A DNA stretch of 64,000 nt. Origin: Mesorhizobium amorphae CCNWGS0123. Its GTDB lineage: Bacteria; Pseudomonadota; Alphaproteobacteria; Rhizobiales; Rhizobiaceae. Of this stretch, positions 6,451 to 15,792 are shown one piece after another. A model generated the notes under the pieces. That model was not told the DNA's origin and searched no databases. It worked only from the letters and a program-made list of their open reading frames with translations. The first letter of the stretch is position 1. Each line of letters starts with the position of its first letter. A program made the position numbers and the translations under genes. The stretch lies in NCBI RefSeq assembly GCF_001686985.1, contig NZ_CP015318.1, positions 1,796,001 through 1,860,000 on the forward strand. Reading direction: 5' to 3'.

Positions 6451-9132
6451 GTGACGATCCGCAATCTCGAACATGCTTTCGCCCCGAGGTCGGTTGCCGT
6501 GTTCGGCGCATCGGTGCGCGACGGCTCTGTCGGGCGTGTCGTCTTCGACAACATCGTCAACGGCGGTTTCGAGGGCGAGATCTGGCCGGTCAATCCGAAA
6601 TATTCGCAAGTGGCTGGGCGACGCTGCTATGCGACAGCGGTCGAATTGCCGGGCGTTCCCGATCTGGGGGTAATCGTCACGCCACCAGAGACGGTCCCCG
6701 GTATCGTGCGCGACCTCGGGGAGAAGGGGACACGAGCGGCAGTCGTCCTTACCGCGGGGCTTACGCGCGAAAACGGCTTGCGCCAGGCGATGCTTGATGC
6801 CGCCAAGCCCACACTGTTGCGCATCATAGGACCGAATACGGTTGGTCTGATGATCCCGCCCAAAAAGCTCAACGCCGGTTTCGCGCATATGGCACCCAGA
6901 CCCGGCAACATTGCCCTGTTGTCGCAATCCGGCGCCATCGCCACTTCATTGATCGACTGGGCGGCGGACAACAATATTGGCTTCTCGCAAATCGTCTCGC
7001 TGGGCGACATGGCGGATGTCGATGTTGGAGATTGCCTCGACATGCTGGCTGGCGACGCGCGGACAAGGGCCATCGTTATGTATCTCGAAACCGTACCCAA
7101 TCCGCGTAAGTTCATGTCGGCGGCACGGGCGGCCGCACGCATCAAGCCGGTGATCGCGATTAAGTCAGGCAGGCACGAGCAATCGGCGAAGGCTGCTGCG
7201 ACCCACACCAGCGCGCTATCGGGTGCCGATCGCGTGGTCGATGCGGCATTGCTGCGCGCCGGCATCCTGCGCGTCAAAGATCTGGCAGAGCTCTTCGATG
7301 CTGCCGAAACGACCTCTCGCTTCGCTCCGCTCGAACGAGCCCGCGTCGGCATCATCAGCAATGGCGGCGGGGCAGGCGTATTGGCCGTCGATCAACTCAT
7401 CGACTGCAAGGGCGAACTGGCCGAATTTTCACCGGAGACCATAACTCGCCTGAGCGCTGTGCTGCCGCCCACCTGGTCGCACGCCAATCCGGTCGACATC
7501 ATTGGCGATGCTCCGCCGGCGCGCTACACGGCCGCCATTGAAGCGGTCGCGGCGGATCCGGGAACAGACGTCGTTCTGGTGATGAATTGCCCAACGGGGC
7601 TTGGCTCGCCACTTGCTGCAGCAAGCGCGGTGGTCGAACTCACCAGGGAAGGCAAGATAGGCCAAAAACCGGTCCTGGCCTGCTGGCTCGGGGAGCATAC
7701 GGCGCGCGCCGGACGGCTAATCCTGCAGGACGCTGGCATTGCCAGTTTCGAGACGCCCGCTGATGCGGCAAAGGCAGTCTCCTACCTGAGCGTATGGTCG
7801 CGAGCCCAACGCGCGCTGATGCGCACGCCCTCGAGCAGCAGCGAGGATATCATCAGCGACCGTGAAGCCGTGCTTGCCATATTCAGGCAGGTCGTGAAGG
7901 AAGGCCGGCGAATGCTGACCGAGCCGGAAGCCAAGGCGGCGATTTCCGCCTACGGTATTCCGGTGCCCGAGACGATCGTCGCAAAATCTCCTGCCGAAGC
8001 GGAGATTGCGGCCGACCGGCTCCTCAAGACGTCCGAGCACGTCGTGGTCAAGCTGCTGTCCAAGGCGATCTCGCACAAGTCGGACATTGGTGCGGTGGTA
8101 CTCAACATTGCCACCGCCGCGGCCGTCGGGGAGGCCGCACGCTCGATCGAGGCGCGGGTGCGCAAGAGTGCGCCGGAAGCCGACATTGAAGGCTACGCCG
8201 TTCAGCCGATGGTGGTGCGAAAACAGGCGCTGGAACTCATCCTCGGCATGAACCGAGATCCGATCTTCGGCCCCACAATCATGTTCGGCGCCGGCGGCGT
8301 TGCGGTCGAGGTGATGGACGATACGGCGATCGCGTTGCCGCCTCTCGACGACGTTCTCGCCGGTGACCTGATCGGGCAAACGCGGATCGGCCGCCTGCTC
8401 GCCGGGTTCCGCGACCGCCAGCCGGCCGATCGTGGGGCAATCACTGCTGCGCTCAACGGCCTGTCGCAGCTGATCGTCGACTTTCCCTGCCTCGTCTCCA
8501 TGGACATCAATCCACTGCTCGCCAACACCGATGGCGTGATCGCGCTCGATGCCCGCATCGAGATCGAGCCGGAACGCGTGGAAGAGCCGGGGCCGAATCC
8601 GGCGCTCGCCATCAGGCCCTACCCCTCGGGCTGGGACAGGGACTTTGCAGCGGGCGGCACGCGCTATCACATCCGGCCGATCAAGCCAGCCGACATCGCG
8701 CTCTATCCGGAATTTCTCGCCGTGATTTCGCCGGACGATCTGCGCCTGCGGTTTCTGTCGCCGCGCAAAAGCTTCTCCGACCAGATGCTGAAGCGGCTCA
8801 CCCAGCTCGACTACGACCGCAACATGGCTTTTGTCGCTTTGGGGACAAGCACTGGCGCGCTGGCGGGCATCAGCCGGCTTTCCTGCGATCCGGACCGCTT
8901 CGCTGCCGAATACGCCTTGCTGGTGCGCACGGATCTGCAGGGTCATGGTCTCGGTTGGGAATTGCTCAGACAGATCGTCGATTATGCAAAGGCCGATGGG
9001 ATCGGTCGGATCGAAGGCATCGTGCTCAGCGAGAACAGCAAGATGCTGACCATGTGCCGCGAATTTGGCTTCAAGGTAGTGCATCATCCGAGCGAACCCG
9101 GCCTCCTCCAGGCAAGGCTCGACCTCCGTTGA
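6451..9132 (+). CDS. Fused acetate-CoA ligase (ADP-forming type) and GNAT acetyltransferase
   Basis: An 893-aa multidomain protein. Residues 1-130 form a CoA-binding Rossmann domain (VAVFGASVRDGS), about 150-450 the succinyl-CoA-ligase-like domains with the THTSALSGADRVVDAA loop, about 470-710 an ATP-grasp domain (LILGMNRDPIFGPTIMFGAGG), and about 730-893 a GNAT domain with acetyl-CoA loop QGHGLGWELL. This is the architecture of Pat/YfiQ-type protein lysine acetyltransferases, which acetylate enzymes such as acetyl-CoA synthetase; a true ligase activity is not excluded. Start is GTG 6451 (MTIRNLEH), behind a GGGAG stretch. Its FixK2-type box suggests induction in low oxygen. Confidence 0.88.
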   Translation: MTIRNLEHAFAPRSVAVFGASVRDGSVGRVVFDNIVNGGFEGEIWPVNPKYSQVAGRRCYATAVELPGVPDLGVIVTPPETVPGIVRDLGEKGTRAAVVLTAGLTRENGLRQAMLDAAKPTLLRIIGPNTVGLMIPPKKLNAGFAHMAPRPGNIALLSQSGAIATSLIDWAADNNIGFSQIVSLGDMADVDVGDCLDMLAGDARTRAIVMYLETVPNPRKFMSAARAAARIKPVIAIKSGRHEQSAKAAATHTSALSGADRVVDAALLRAGILRVKDLAELFDAAETTSRFAPLERARVGIISNGGGAGVLAVDQLIDCKGELAEFSPETITRLSAVLPPTWSHANPVDIIGDAPPARYTAAIEAVAADPGTDVVLVMNCPTGLGSPLAAASAVVELTREGKIGQKPVLACWLGEHTARAGRLILQDAGIASFETPADAAKAVSYLSVWSRAQRALMRTPSSSSEDIISDREAVLAIFRQVVKEGRRMLTEPEAKAAISAYGIPVPETIVAKSPAEAEIAADRLLKTSEHVVVKLLSKAISHKSDIGAVVLNIATAAAVGEAARSIEARVRKSAPEADIEGYAVQPMVVRKQALELILGMNRDPIFGPTIMFGAGGVAVEVMDDTAIALPPLDDVLAGDLIGQTRIGRLLAGFRDRQPADRGAITAALNGLSQLIVDFPCLVSMDINPLLANTDGVIALDARIEIEPERVEEPGPNPALAIRPYPSGWDRDFAAGGTRYHIRPIKPADIALYPEFLAVISPDDLRLRFLSPRKSFSDQMLKRLTQLDYDRNMAFVALGTSTGALAGISRLSCDPDRFAAEYALLVRTDLQGHGLGWELLRQIVDYAKADGIGRIEGIVLSENSKMLTMCREFGFKVVHHPSEPGLLQARLDLR

Positions 9133-9138
9133 GGTCGA

Positions 9139-10716
9139 TCACCCTGCCGCCGTCACGAGGCTGAGCGAAGGGGGTAGCCCCGGTTCCGAAGCATCTCCTT
9201 CGGAGAACCCTCGCAATTCCGCGACGATGTCGGCGAGCTTCCGATCGGCGGTGATCTTGCGCCAGCTGGACTGCGTGGCATTTCGCTGCAATTGCTGCGA
9301 AAGGATATCGATGGTGGCATCCGAGGGACCGCCCTTGCGCTCGCTGACGCGTTGCCAAAGGACAAGCGGATCCGCCTGCAACCAGAACCCGGAGAATGCG
9401 ACGCCCCTGTCACTTGCCGCCGTCTCCATCCGGCTTCGATCGGCTGGCCTGTCGAACACGGCATCGGCGACCACCGACCCGCCTTCGGAAAGGATCAAAC
9501 CGGCCCGCCATGCCATTTGACGATAGACGCGTTCCGATACTCCCGGTCGATAGGCCTTGTCGGGAAGCCTCGTTTCTGCAGGCACGCCATACATCGCTTT
9601 GCGAATGCGGTCGCTTTCGACAATGCGCGCGCCGGGCGGCGCACCGATGCGGGGGGCGAGTGCCTCCGCAACGGTCGTCTTGCCGGAACCACTCAGGCCA
9701 CCGATGGCAATCAGGCAAGGGGGCTTTTCACGGAGAAGCTCTTGGGCGAGCTCGAAATACGATCTGGCCTCTGCAATCAACTTGTCGGTATAGGCACTAC
9801 CCTCTTCGACCTGCGTTGCGGTGACATGAGCGCGCACAGCTGCCCGGATCCCCATGAAAAAGGGCAGAAGGACAAAGCCATCCTCATCGTCGGCTTCGTC
9901 GAGATAGCGATTCATCACGAGATTGGCGAGTTCCGGAAAACCGCGATGCCAGAGGTCCATCAACAGGAAGGCAAGGTCGTAGAGCACGTCCACGGTCGCG
10001 ATCTGGTCGTTGAATTCGATGCAGTCGAAAAGCCGGGGCTCGCCGTCAAAGAGACAGATATTGCGCAGATGCAGATCGCCATGGCACCGGCGGATCTTGC
10101 CAGCGGCTCCGCGACGATCGAGCAATCCGGAATGCCGGGCAAGCGCGACACGGAAGGCCTCGGCAAAGGTCTCGACCTCGGCCTTGCCGAAGACATGGCT
10201 GGTGGCAAAGCCGGCCTCGTTGATGTCGAGCACGCCAGCAAGGTTAGAGGCGCCACTGCCATCGCGGATTTCCGGTACGCCGCGATGATAGTGCACGATC
10301 ATGCGCGCGGTCGACGTCATTAGCGCAGGCGTCAGTTCTCTGCCGACTGCCATCCGATCGAGGAGCTTCGATTGATCGAAGCGAACCATCTCGATCACTG
10401 CATCGACCAGCGCCCCTGATCCGTCCAGGGTAAGCCTGCCTGCGGCCTCTCGTGTGATGCGCCGTACGCCCAGATAAAGGCCAGGTGCGGTCTTCGAGTT
10501 GAGTTCAACCTCCTTCTCACAAGCGGCGAGCCTGAGTGCCGGTGTCGAGAAATCGACATAGGGCAACTTGACCGCTCGCTTCATCTTGTAGGCGTGTTCG
10601 CCAACCAGGTAGATACGCGAAATATGGGTCTCGATCGCCTCTACCGGTCCACTCTCGCCATGCGTGGCGGGATCGAGCAGTAGCGCGACCACGGCTTCCT
10701 GGTTTTCAACGATCAT
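9139..10716 (-). CDS. Bifunctional aminoglycoside phosphotransferase-like/AAA ATPase protein
   Basis: A 525-aa fusion. The first about 330 residues resemble the aminoglycoside/choline kinase fold (HGDLHLRNICLFDG is the catalytic Brenner-type loop, followed by LFDCIEFND with the metal-binding Asp). The C-terminal third is a P-loop kinase domain (GGLSGSGKTTVAEAL near residue 340). Proteins with this pairing are common next to stress genes in proteobacteria, but their substrate is not known, and antibiotic resistance should not be assumed. It follows the cytochrome c gene by 51 bp on the same strand and ends convergently with the acetyltransferase gene. Confidence 0.83.
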   Translation of the reverse strand: MIVENQEAVVALLLDPATHGESGPVEAIETHISRIYLVGEHAYKMKRAVKLPYVDFSTPALRLAACEKEVELNSKTAPGLYLGVRRITREAAGRLTLDGSGALVDAVIEMVRFDQSKLLDRMAVGRELTPALMTSTARMIVHYHRGVPEIRDGSGASNLAGVLDINEAGFATSHVFGKAEVETFAEAFRVALARHSGLLDRRGAAGKIRRCHGDLHLRNICLFDGEPRLFDCIEFNDQIATVDVLYDLAFLLMDLWHRGFPELANLVMNRYLDEADDEDGFVLLPFFMGIRAAVRAHVTATQVEEGSAYTDKLIAEARSYFELAQELLREKPPCLIAIGGLSGSGKTTVAEALAPRIGAPPGARIVESDRIRKAMYGVPAETRLPDKAYRPGVSERVYRQMAWRAGLILSEGGSVVADAVFDRPADRSRMETAASDRGVAFSGFWLQADPLVLWQRVSERKGGPSDATIDILSQQLQRNATQSSWRKITADRKLADIVAELRGFSEGDASEPGLPPSLSLVTAAG

Positions 10717-10767
10717 GGTTCGGCCTCCTTGAAGCCCGCGATGCGAAAATCTTGCCGCGCCCGATGC

Positions 10768-11166
10768 CTACCGCTGCAGTGTCTGGACATAACCAGCCAG
10801 GTTGTGGATCCGCTCCGTCGTGACGATTTCTCCGGCATTCGGACCATAGTTCTTGACGTCATCGGGGAGAAATTGGCGGCCCCAGACCGGCATGTCGCGT
10901 TCGCCATGCTCCGGCACCATGGTGCGACCGTCGATCATGGCAAAGACACGCCAATACGGAAATTGGCCACCATTGTTTTTCGAGAGACGCGTCAGGTCGG
11001 CCGGACGCTTCACCAACTCGTCACCCAAAGGCCCGTCGCCTTTGCCGTCGAGGCCATGGCAGACCGCGCAGGAGTTCAGGTATTCCGCCTGACCGTAGGT
11101 CATTTCCTGCGCCGTTGACGCATTGAAGGCCAGGCTTGTGAAAACTGTCGCGACTAGGAGCTTCAT
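10768..11166 (-). CDS. Periplasmic class I cytochrome c
   Basis: A 132-aa protein with a signal peptide (residues 1-19, cut near STAQ) and one haem c site, CAVCH, with a distal Met probably in DMPVWGRQF. The protein would carry electrons in the periplasm to a terminal oxidase or reductase. Its first-gene position behind the perfect FixK palindrome at 11221-11234 (centre 61.5 nt upstream) argues for induction under microaerobic conditions. The kinase-like gene 9139-10716 is probably co-transcribed. Confidence 0.9.
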   Translation of the reverse strand: MKLLVATVFTSLAFNASTAQEMTYGQAEYLNSCAVCHGLDGKGDGPLGDELVKRPADLTRLSKNNGGQFPYWRVFAMIDGRTMVPEHGERDMPVWGRQFLPDDVKNYGPNAGEIVTTERIHNLAGYVQTLQR

Positions 11167-11220
11167 CTTCGTGTCCAGCGATTGATCGGCTGAAGCTTAC
11201 TGCCTCCGCGCGCACCGCAG

Positions 11221-11234
11221 TTGATCCGGATCAA
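11221..11234 (-). promoter_or_regulatory. Perfect FixK/FNR palindrome
   Basis: TTGATCCGGATCAA, a perfect TTGAT-N4-ATCAA palindrome between divergent cytochrome c and UspA genes. Centre is 61.5 nt from ATG 11166, the expected class II distance for the cytochrome c operon. Confidence 0.88.
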
Positions 11235-11255
11235 TTGGGGCGTCGCAGATGATCT

Positions 11256-11269
11256 TTGATTCAGCGCAA
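11256..11269 (+). promoter_or_regulatory. FixK2-type asymmetric box TTGAT-N4-CGCAA
   Basis: TTGATTCAGCGCAA, followed by TGA, like the site at 6386-6399. Centre is 79.5 nt upstream of UspA ATG 11342, so it probably serves the plus-strand gene. Confidence 0.6.
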
Positions 11270-11341
11270 TGATCGCAGCGACCCGTCTCGTTACGGTGCT
11301 TGCACGATCGAAGCCAAACTCAAGAGTCAGGAGTAGCTGGG

Positions 11342-12178
11342 ATGTCATTCAAGACGATACTCACGGTCACAGAACCAGGCATGAGTGACGATGATCTGCA
11401 ACTCGCCGCCGGCCTGTGCGAGGAGGTCAGCGCGCACCTCGCAGTTCTCGTGGTGGCGCTCGCCGCGCCGCCACCTGTTGGAGAGTTTGCCGCGATCGTC
11501 TCAGAAGATTGGCTGAAGGAGCGCCAGGCAGACGAGAAGCTCCTGAAGAAAAGAACAGCGGTCGTGTCGGCCTTCTTTGCTGGCCGAGCGCTTTCCGCCG
11601 ATACTGTCAGCGCATATCCGGAAGCCGACTGGGCCGACGAAACCATCGGTCGCCGCGCCCGGTATGCCGATATCACAATTGTGGGACCGGAAGTGCTTGC
11701 CGGCGAGACGCTGAAAAGCAAAGTGGTTGAAGGCGCGCTATTTTCATCCGGAAAGCCTTTGCTGCTCATCCCCAAGGGTTCGCGGCCGACGCTGAAGCCG
11801 AAATGCGTGCTGGTTGGATGGGATACCCGTCTGGAGTCATCGCGCGCCGTTCGCGAGTCGCTCGACATGCTGATCGGCGCCGACGAGGTGCATCTAGCCC
11901 TGGTCGATCCAATCGAGGGGGAAACCCATCACGGGGCGGAACCTGGTGCCGATGCCGCAGCCTATCTTGCCCGGCACGGCGTCAAAGTCACGGTCGACCG
12001 TCTGCCGAGTGCGAACCACTCCGTCGCTGACGTTCTTCGCCAGCACGCGGTCGATTGTGGTGCCGAGCTATTGGTGATGGGCGCCTATGGTCATTCGCGG
12101 TTGCGTGAACGCATCTTCGGCGGCGTCACCAAATCGATGCTCGAAGGCCCGTCACTGCCAACCCTTCTGGCGCGCTGA
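11342..12178 (+). CDS. Universal stress protein, tandem UspA
   Basis: A 278-aa cytoplasmic protein made of two Usp domains. The second ends with the ATP-binding signature GAYGHSRLRERIFGGVT. Usp proteins help survival in oxygen or nutrient limitation. Start ATG 11342 (MSFKTILTV) is preceded by CAGGAG; an upstream in-frame start would add an unrelated basic tail. Same family as 28548-29360, and both lie behind FixK-type boxes. A GC-rich imperfect repeat (about 12193-12218) follows and may terminate transcription against the convergent HlyD gene. Confidence 0.9.
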   Translation: MSFKTILTVTEPGMSDDDLQLAAGLCEEVSAHLAVLVVALAAPPPVGEFAAIVSEDWLKERQADEKLLKKRTAVVSAFFAGRALSADTVSAYPEADWADETIGRRARYADITIVGPEVLAGETLKSKVVEGALFSSGKPLLLIPKGSRPTLKPKCVLVGWDTRLESSRAVRESLDMLIGADEVHLALVDPIEGETHHGAEPGADAAAYLARHGVKVTVDRLPSANHSVADVLRQHAVDCGAELLVMGAYGHSRLRERIFGGVTKSMLEGPSLPTLLAR

Positions 12179-12223
12179 TCAACGAAAACAACTTGGGCCG
12201 GCGCTTTCCGCGGCCGGCCGGAG

Positions 12224-13420
12224 TCATTGACGCCTCTCCACCGGGCCACTATCGACAAGGGTGTCGGACGGGTGAACAACAACGGCAGCGCCGGGCTTCA
12301 GACCAGTCAGCACCTCGGCGACATCGTCATTCATGTGCCCGACCTGCACTTCCACTTGCCTGGCGCGACCACCGTCAGCAACAAAGACGTTCCACCGGTC
12401 GCTGTTTCTGAACAGCGCGCCGATCGGCACCTGCAAGCATTGGGAGCACTCCCAGACAGTCATTTCGACAAAGACCCGATAGCCATGGCCGAGTCGGACG
12501 TCGGTGTCTTCCAGATCCAGAACGACCGTAACCCTCTGTTCCTCGATGCCGAGTGCGGAAACCTTGGTGAATGCCGCTGGATCGACGCGTCTCACCGTCG
12601 CACGCAACCCATGATCGCCGCCCCAGTCGCTGATTTTGGCCTTTGTTCCAGGGGCAATGCGAACGGCATCACTTGAAAGCAGGTCGACAGCGATTTCCAG
12701 ATCGCGGACGTTGCCGATCTCGGCGATCTTGGCGCCGGCCGCTACGGCCTGTTCGCTCCTTGCCATGACGGCAAGAACCGTTCCGTCAATGGGAGCCAGA
12801 AGATTGACGCAGCAGCTGTCACCGGTCGGGTCTGATGGATCGGGCTGCAGCAGGCGGGCCTCGGCGTTCGCAAGTTCCGCGTTTCTGAGCCGGATGACTG
12901 CTTTCGCCGCATCGACCGCGGCCTTCTGCAGGTCGACTTCGTTGGTGAGCTTCTGCAAAGCGCTCTCCGAGACAAAGCCGGATCCGAACAGTTTGAGTGC
13001 GCGTACCAATTCGTCCTCGGCAAGCTTCAAGGCCGATTGCGCGCGCTGCGATTCGACCTCGGCAACGCCGACACCAGCGCGCGCCGCATCGCGGTTGGCA
13101 AGCAATTCGGCTTCCGCGCGCCGGTCGATCAGTGGCGGGTCGAGCGGATGGATGGCAGCGACAACCGTACTGTTCACCTTCACCACATCACCCTCGTTCA
13201 CCACGGTGCGCGTCAGATGACCCGCAATAGGCGCCGATACCGTGTAGACGTCGCGCACCCGCGTCATTCCTTCCTCTCGGACAGTGACTCGCATCGGCGC
13301 TGCGGTGACTTCAGCCAAATCCACCAGCGCCGGCTGCTCGCGCAAAGCCCAGCCGAAACCTGCAACCAGCGCAAGTGCGAGAAGCACGAGTCCGACGCGT
13401 TTCATCCAGATCGACCTCAT
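12224..13420 (-). CDS. HlyD/MacA-type efflux adaptor (operon A)
   Basis: Periplasmic adaptor of 398 aa anchored by one N-terminal helix (MRSIWMKRVGLVLLALAL). A barrel-sandwich half-motif (VSAPIAGHLTRTVVNEGDVV) precedes a long Ala/Glu-rich coiled-coil hairpin and the returning lipoyl half (NLLAPIDGTVLAVMA), then the beta barrel. It would link the FtsX permease to an outer-membrane channel or deliver the substrate. It is 4 bp behind the permease gene. A vicinal Cys pair (GDSCCVNL) just before the second lipoyl half is also found in the paralogue at 61477-62694. Start ATG 13420; a far longer upstream frame is only the antisense of the permease coding DNA. Confidence 0.88.
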   Translation of the reverse strand: MRSIWMKRVGLVLLALALVAGFGWALREQPALVDLAEVTAAPMRVTVREEGMTRVRDVYTVSAPIAGHLTRTVVNEGDVVKVNSTVVAAIHPLDPPLIDRRAEAELLANRDAARAGVGVAEVESQRAQSALKLAEDELVRALKLFGSGFVSESALQKLTNEVDLQKAAVDAAKAVIRLRNAELANAEARLLQPDPSDPTGDSCCVNLLAPIDGTVLAVMARSEQAVAAGAKIAEIGNVRDLEIAVDLLSSDAVRIAPGTKAKISDWGGDHGLRATVRRVDPAAFTKVSALGIEEQRVTVVLDLEDTDVRLGHGYRVFVEMTVWECSQCLQVPIGALFRNSDRWNVFVADGGRARQVEVQVGHMNDDVAEVLTGLKPGAAVVVHPSDTLVDSGPVERRQ

Positions 13421-13424
13421 CGGA

Positions 13425-15788
13425 CTAATCCCTTGTCTTGAGGACACGCACGAGATCCAGTCGGTCGATGCGACGCCGCACAACCAGTGCCGAAAGCGTG
13501 GCCACTGCAAGCACGACCAGGCTGGCAAGCGCGAAAGTGGAACGATTGACCACGAACGGTATGCGGAAGAGATCGCTTTCGAAGCCCCTGACGACGGACC
13601 ACGAGAAAAGATAGCCGAGCGTCCAGCCAAGAGGCTGCGCCAGCGCCACGATGGTGGCCAGTTCGATGAGCAGGACGCTCGAAACCTCGCTCCTGGTGAA
13701 GCCGAGCACGCGCAAGCCGGCGAGTTCTCGGGCGCGCTCGGAAAGCTGAATGCGGGCCGAGTTGTAGACAACGCCGAAGGCAATGATGACGGCAAGCGCC
13801 GTGTAGACGCTGGTCATGATTGTGATGTTCTCTCCAATCGTCTCACGGAAGCGCTGACGCGATATGCCCTGCAGCGCGATCGAGGCGATAGCCGGCGTCT
13901 GTTTGATGGCGCCGTAGAGGTCGCCGAGGCGGGCTGGATCGACAGCTACCCTGACCCCGGAAACGCGTGGTCCGCCGCCAACCAGCCGGTCGAGCGCCTC
14001 GGTCCGCATGTAGACGGCGAGCCCGACATAGCTCTGGACAATGCTGGTCACGGGGACGCGGACCATTTTATGCGCCTTTTCGAGCTGTTCGACCTCTGCC
14101 AAATCTCCGATACGCAGGTCGAGTAGCGAAGCGACCCTTTCGGATAGCATGAGGCCGGCCGGTGGCGGATCGATCGGAGCGAGATCGAGATCGAGAACCC
14201 GGGCGAGGTCGGCCTTTTGCGGAACACTCGAGATCACCAGCCGGCGCTCGCGATGGCCGTGGCGCAGGACCACAGCTGTTGCCCGGAACGCCTCGGCGCG
14301 CAGCACGCCTCGTATGGCGGCAACCGACTGCAGGGCGCGTGGTGATTGCTCGACCCCGAATGACAAGGTCGCATCCTGCCGCTCGGCACGGAAGAAAACC
14401 GTGTCGACCATGAACGCTATGGAATCGAAGGAGAACAGCGCAGTGACAAGCAGAGCGACGGCGAGGGAGGTCCCCAACGCCGTCAACAAAGAGCGCAAAG
14501 GCCAGCGCAGCAGATGTCTGAACGCCATGATGGTCAATTGCGAAAACGCTGAAAGGAGACGGCGATCGCCCGTGAGGAAGCTCCGGTATCGAGCCGGTGC
14601 CGGTGGTTGCATGGCAACCGCCGGCGGAAGCGTGACAACGCTCCAGATCGCCCGCGCCGCACCCAACAGCGCCGCCAGTGCGCTTATGGCGGCGGCAATG
14701 GCATAGAGGTCGAGACTTTGCTGGAAGATGAGGAAGGGAAAGGAGAAGAACCTCGCATAGAGGGTGGTGAGGCCGCGGCCTAGCCAGTTGCCGGCACCAG
14801 CGCCGACGGCGATGCCGATCAATGCGATCACCAGTGTCAGTTTGGCATAATGCCAGCCAATTGCCCCCGATCCGTACCCAACGGCCTTCATCAACCCGAT
14901 CTGTTCGCGCTCGAGCACGATCAACCGTGACAGGATCATGTTGACCAGGAAGGCAGACACAAAGAGGAACACCGGGGGGATGACGGTGGCCATTGCACGG
15001 AGCTGGATCAGCTCATTGTCGAGAAATGCATGGGATACCTGGTCGGTACGCCCATGCGTCCCGGTTCCTCCGTACGGCCTCAGGATACGATCAACTGCGT
15101 CCTCGATCGCCTTGATGTCGGCACTGCGCTGGGTGCGCATGGCGACATCGTTGAATGCGCCATCCATGTCGAAGATACCGGCAAGCACGGTTCGGGGCAT
15201 GAAGAAGACGCCGAAGCGCCGCGGGTCTGGCACCATGTCGCCAGGGCCGAGCGCGTAGATGTATTCGGGCGTAAGTGCGATGCCCGTGACGGTAAGCGTC
15301 CGCTTGCGACCATTCAGGACGGCATCGAACGTGCTTCCGGGCGCCATGCGGTGCGCTGTCGCGAAACGTTCGGTCACCGCTACCTCACCGGGCCGTCCGG
15401 ATTCAGGCAGCCGGCCGATGCGTAAGTAAAGTCTGTTGACAGCAGGCTCGCTGCGATCGGGGATCGAGACGGCAATGGCGGTTGCCGGCTCGGCCATGCC
15501 AGGCATGTCCAGCAAAACCGGCTCGACGATACGCAATTCGATGCCGCTTATCCCCGCGATCGATGCCATGCGCTCGCGAAGTTGCAGCGGCGCGCGCGTC
15601 AGCCCGGAGAAGACGGTGGCAAACCTGTAGCGATCGTAGAATGCGGTGCGCGTTTGCTCCAGCGATCGATAGCCGCCGACGGCGATAATGATCGTCGCGA
15701 CGCCGCAGGCCATCACGAGCGCGATGGCGAGGACCTGCGCCCACATCCGCAGGAGATCGCGCAGAAGCTTGCGATCGAGAACCGACAT
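13425..15788 (-). CDS. ABC transporter permease, FtsX/MacB family (operon A)
   Basis: Inner-membrane permease of 787 aa with the four-helix FtsX plan duplicated: helix 1 at residues about 15-40, a large periplasmic domain, helices near 270-400, a second helix and periplasmic domain from about 440, and three closing helices with [21 protein letters not shown], the family coupling motif. Such permeases use ATP hydrolysis for mechanical transmission rather than classic transport. The 5-residue overlap-free spacing (4 bp each side) to the ATPase and adaptor genes indicates one operon. Paralogue at 59101-61473 is nearly the same length (790 aa). Confidence 0.9.
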   Translation of the reverse strand: MSVLDRKLLRDLLRMWAQVLAIALVMACGVATIIIAVGGYRSLEQTRTAFYDRYRFATVFSGLTRAPLQLRERMASIAGISGIELRIVEPVLLDMPGMAEPATAIAVSIPDRSEPAVNRLYLRIGRLPESGRPGEVAVTERFATAHRMAPGSTFDAVLNGRKRTLTVTGIALTPEYIYALGPGDMVPDPRRFGVFFMPRTVLAGIFDMDGAFNDVAMRTQRSADIKAIEDAVDRILRPYGGTGTHGRTDQVSHAFLDNELIQLRAMATVIPPVFLFVSAFLVNMILSRLIVLEREQIGLMKAVGYGSGAIGWHYAKLTLVIALIGIAVGAGAGNWLGRGLTTLYARFFSFPFLIFQQSLDLYAIAAAISALAALLGAARAIWSVVTLPPAVAMQPPAPARYRSFLTGDRRLLSAFSQLTIMAFRHLLRWPLRSLLTALGTSLAVALLVTALFSFDSIAFMVDTVFFRAERQDATLSFGVEQSPRALQSVAAIRGVLRAEAFRATAVVLRHGHRERRLVISSVPQKADLARVLDLDLAPIDPPPAGLMLSERVASLLDLRIGDLAEVEQLEKAHKMVRVPVTSIVQSYVGLAVYMRTEALDRLVGGGPRVSGVRVAVDPARLGDLYGAIKQTPAIASIALQGISRQRFRETIGENITIMTSVYTALAVIIAFGVVYNSARIQLSERARELAGLRVLGFTRSEVSSVLLIELATIVALAQPLGWTLGYLFSWSVVRGFESDLFRIPFVVNRSTFALASLVVLAVATLSALVVRRRIDRLDLVRVLKTRD

Positions 15789-15792
15789 GGCT

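Noticed and set aside
7717..9087. Open frame of 456 codons on the minus strand
   Set aside because: Exactly antisense to the acetyltransferase fusion gene, with no motif and His/Arg/Asp-rich composition typical of a GC-rich shadow.
10713..10907. 64-codon minus-strand frame between kinase-like and cytochrome c genes
   Set aside because: Overlaps the cytochrome c gene in another frame, with no own ribosome site.
12224..13795. Long form of the HlyD gene starting at 13795
   Set aside because: The extra N-terminus is antisense-like frame of the permease; ATG 13420 gives the anchor helix and matches the paralogue.
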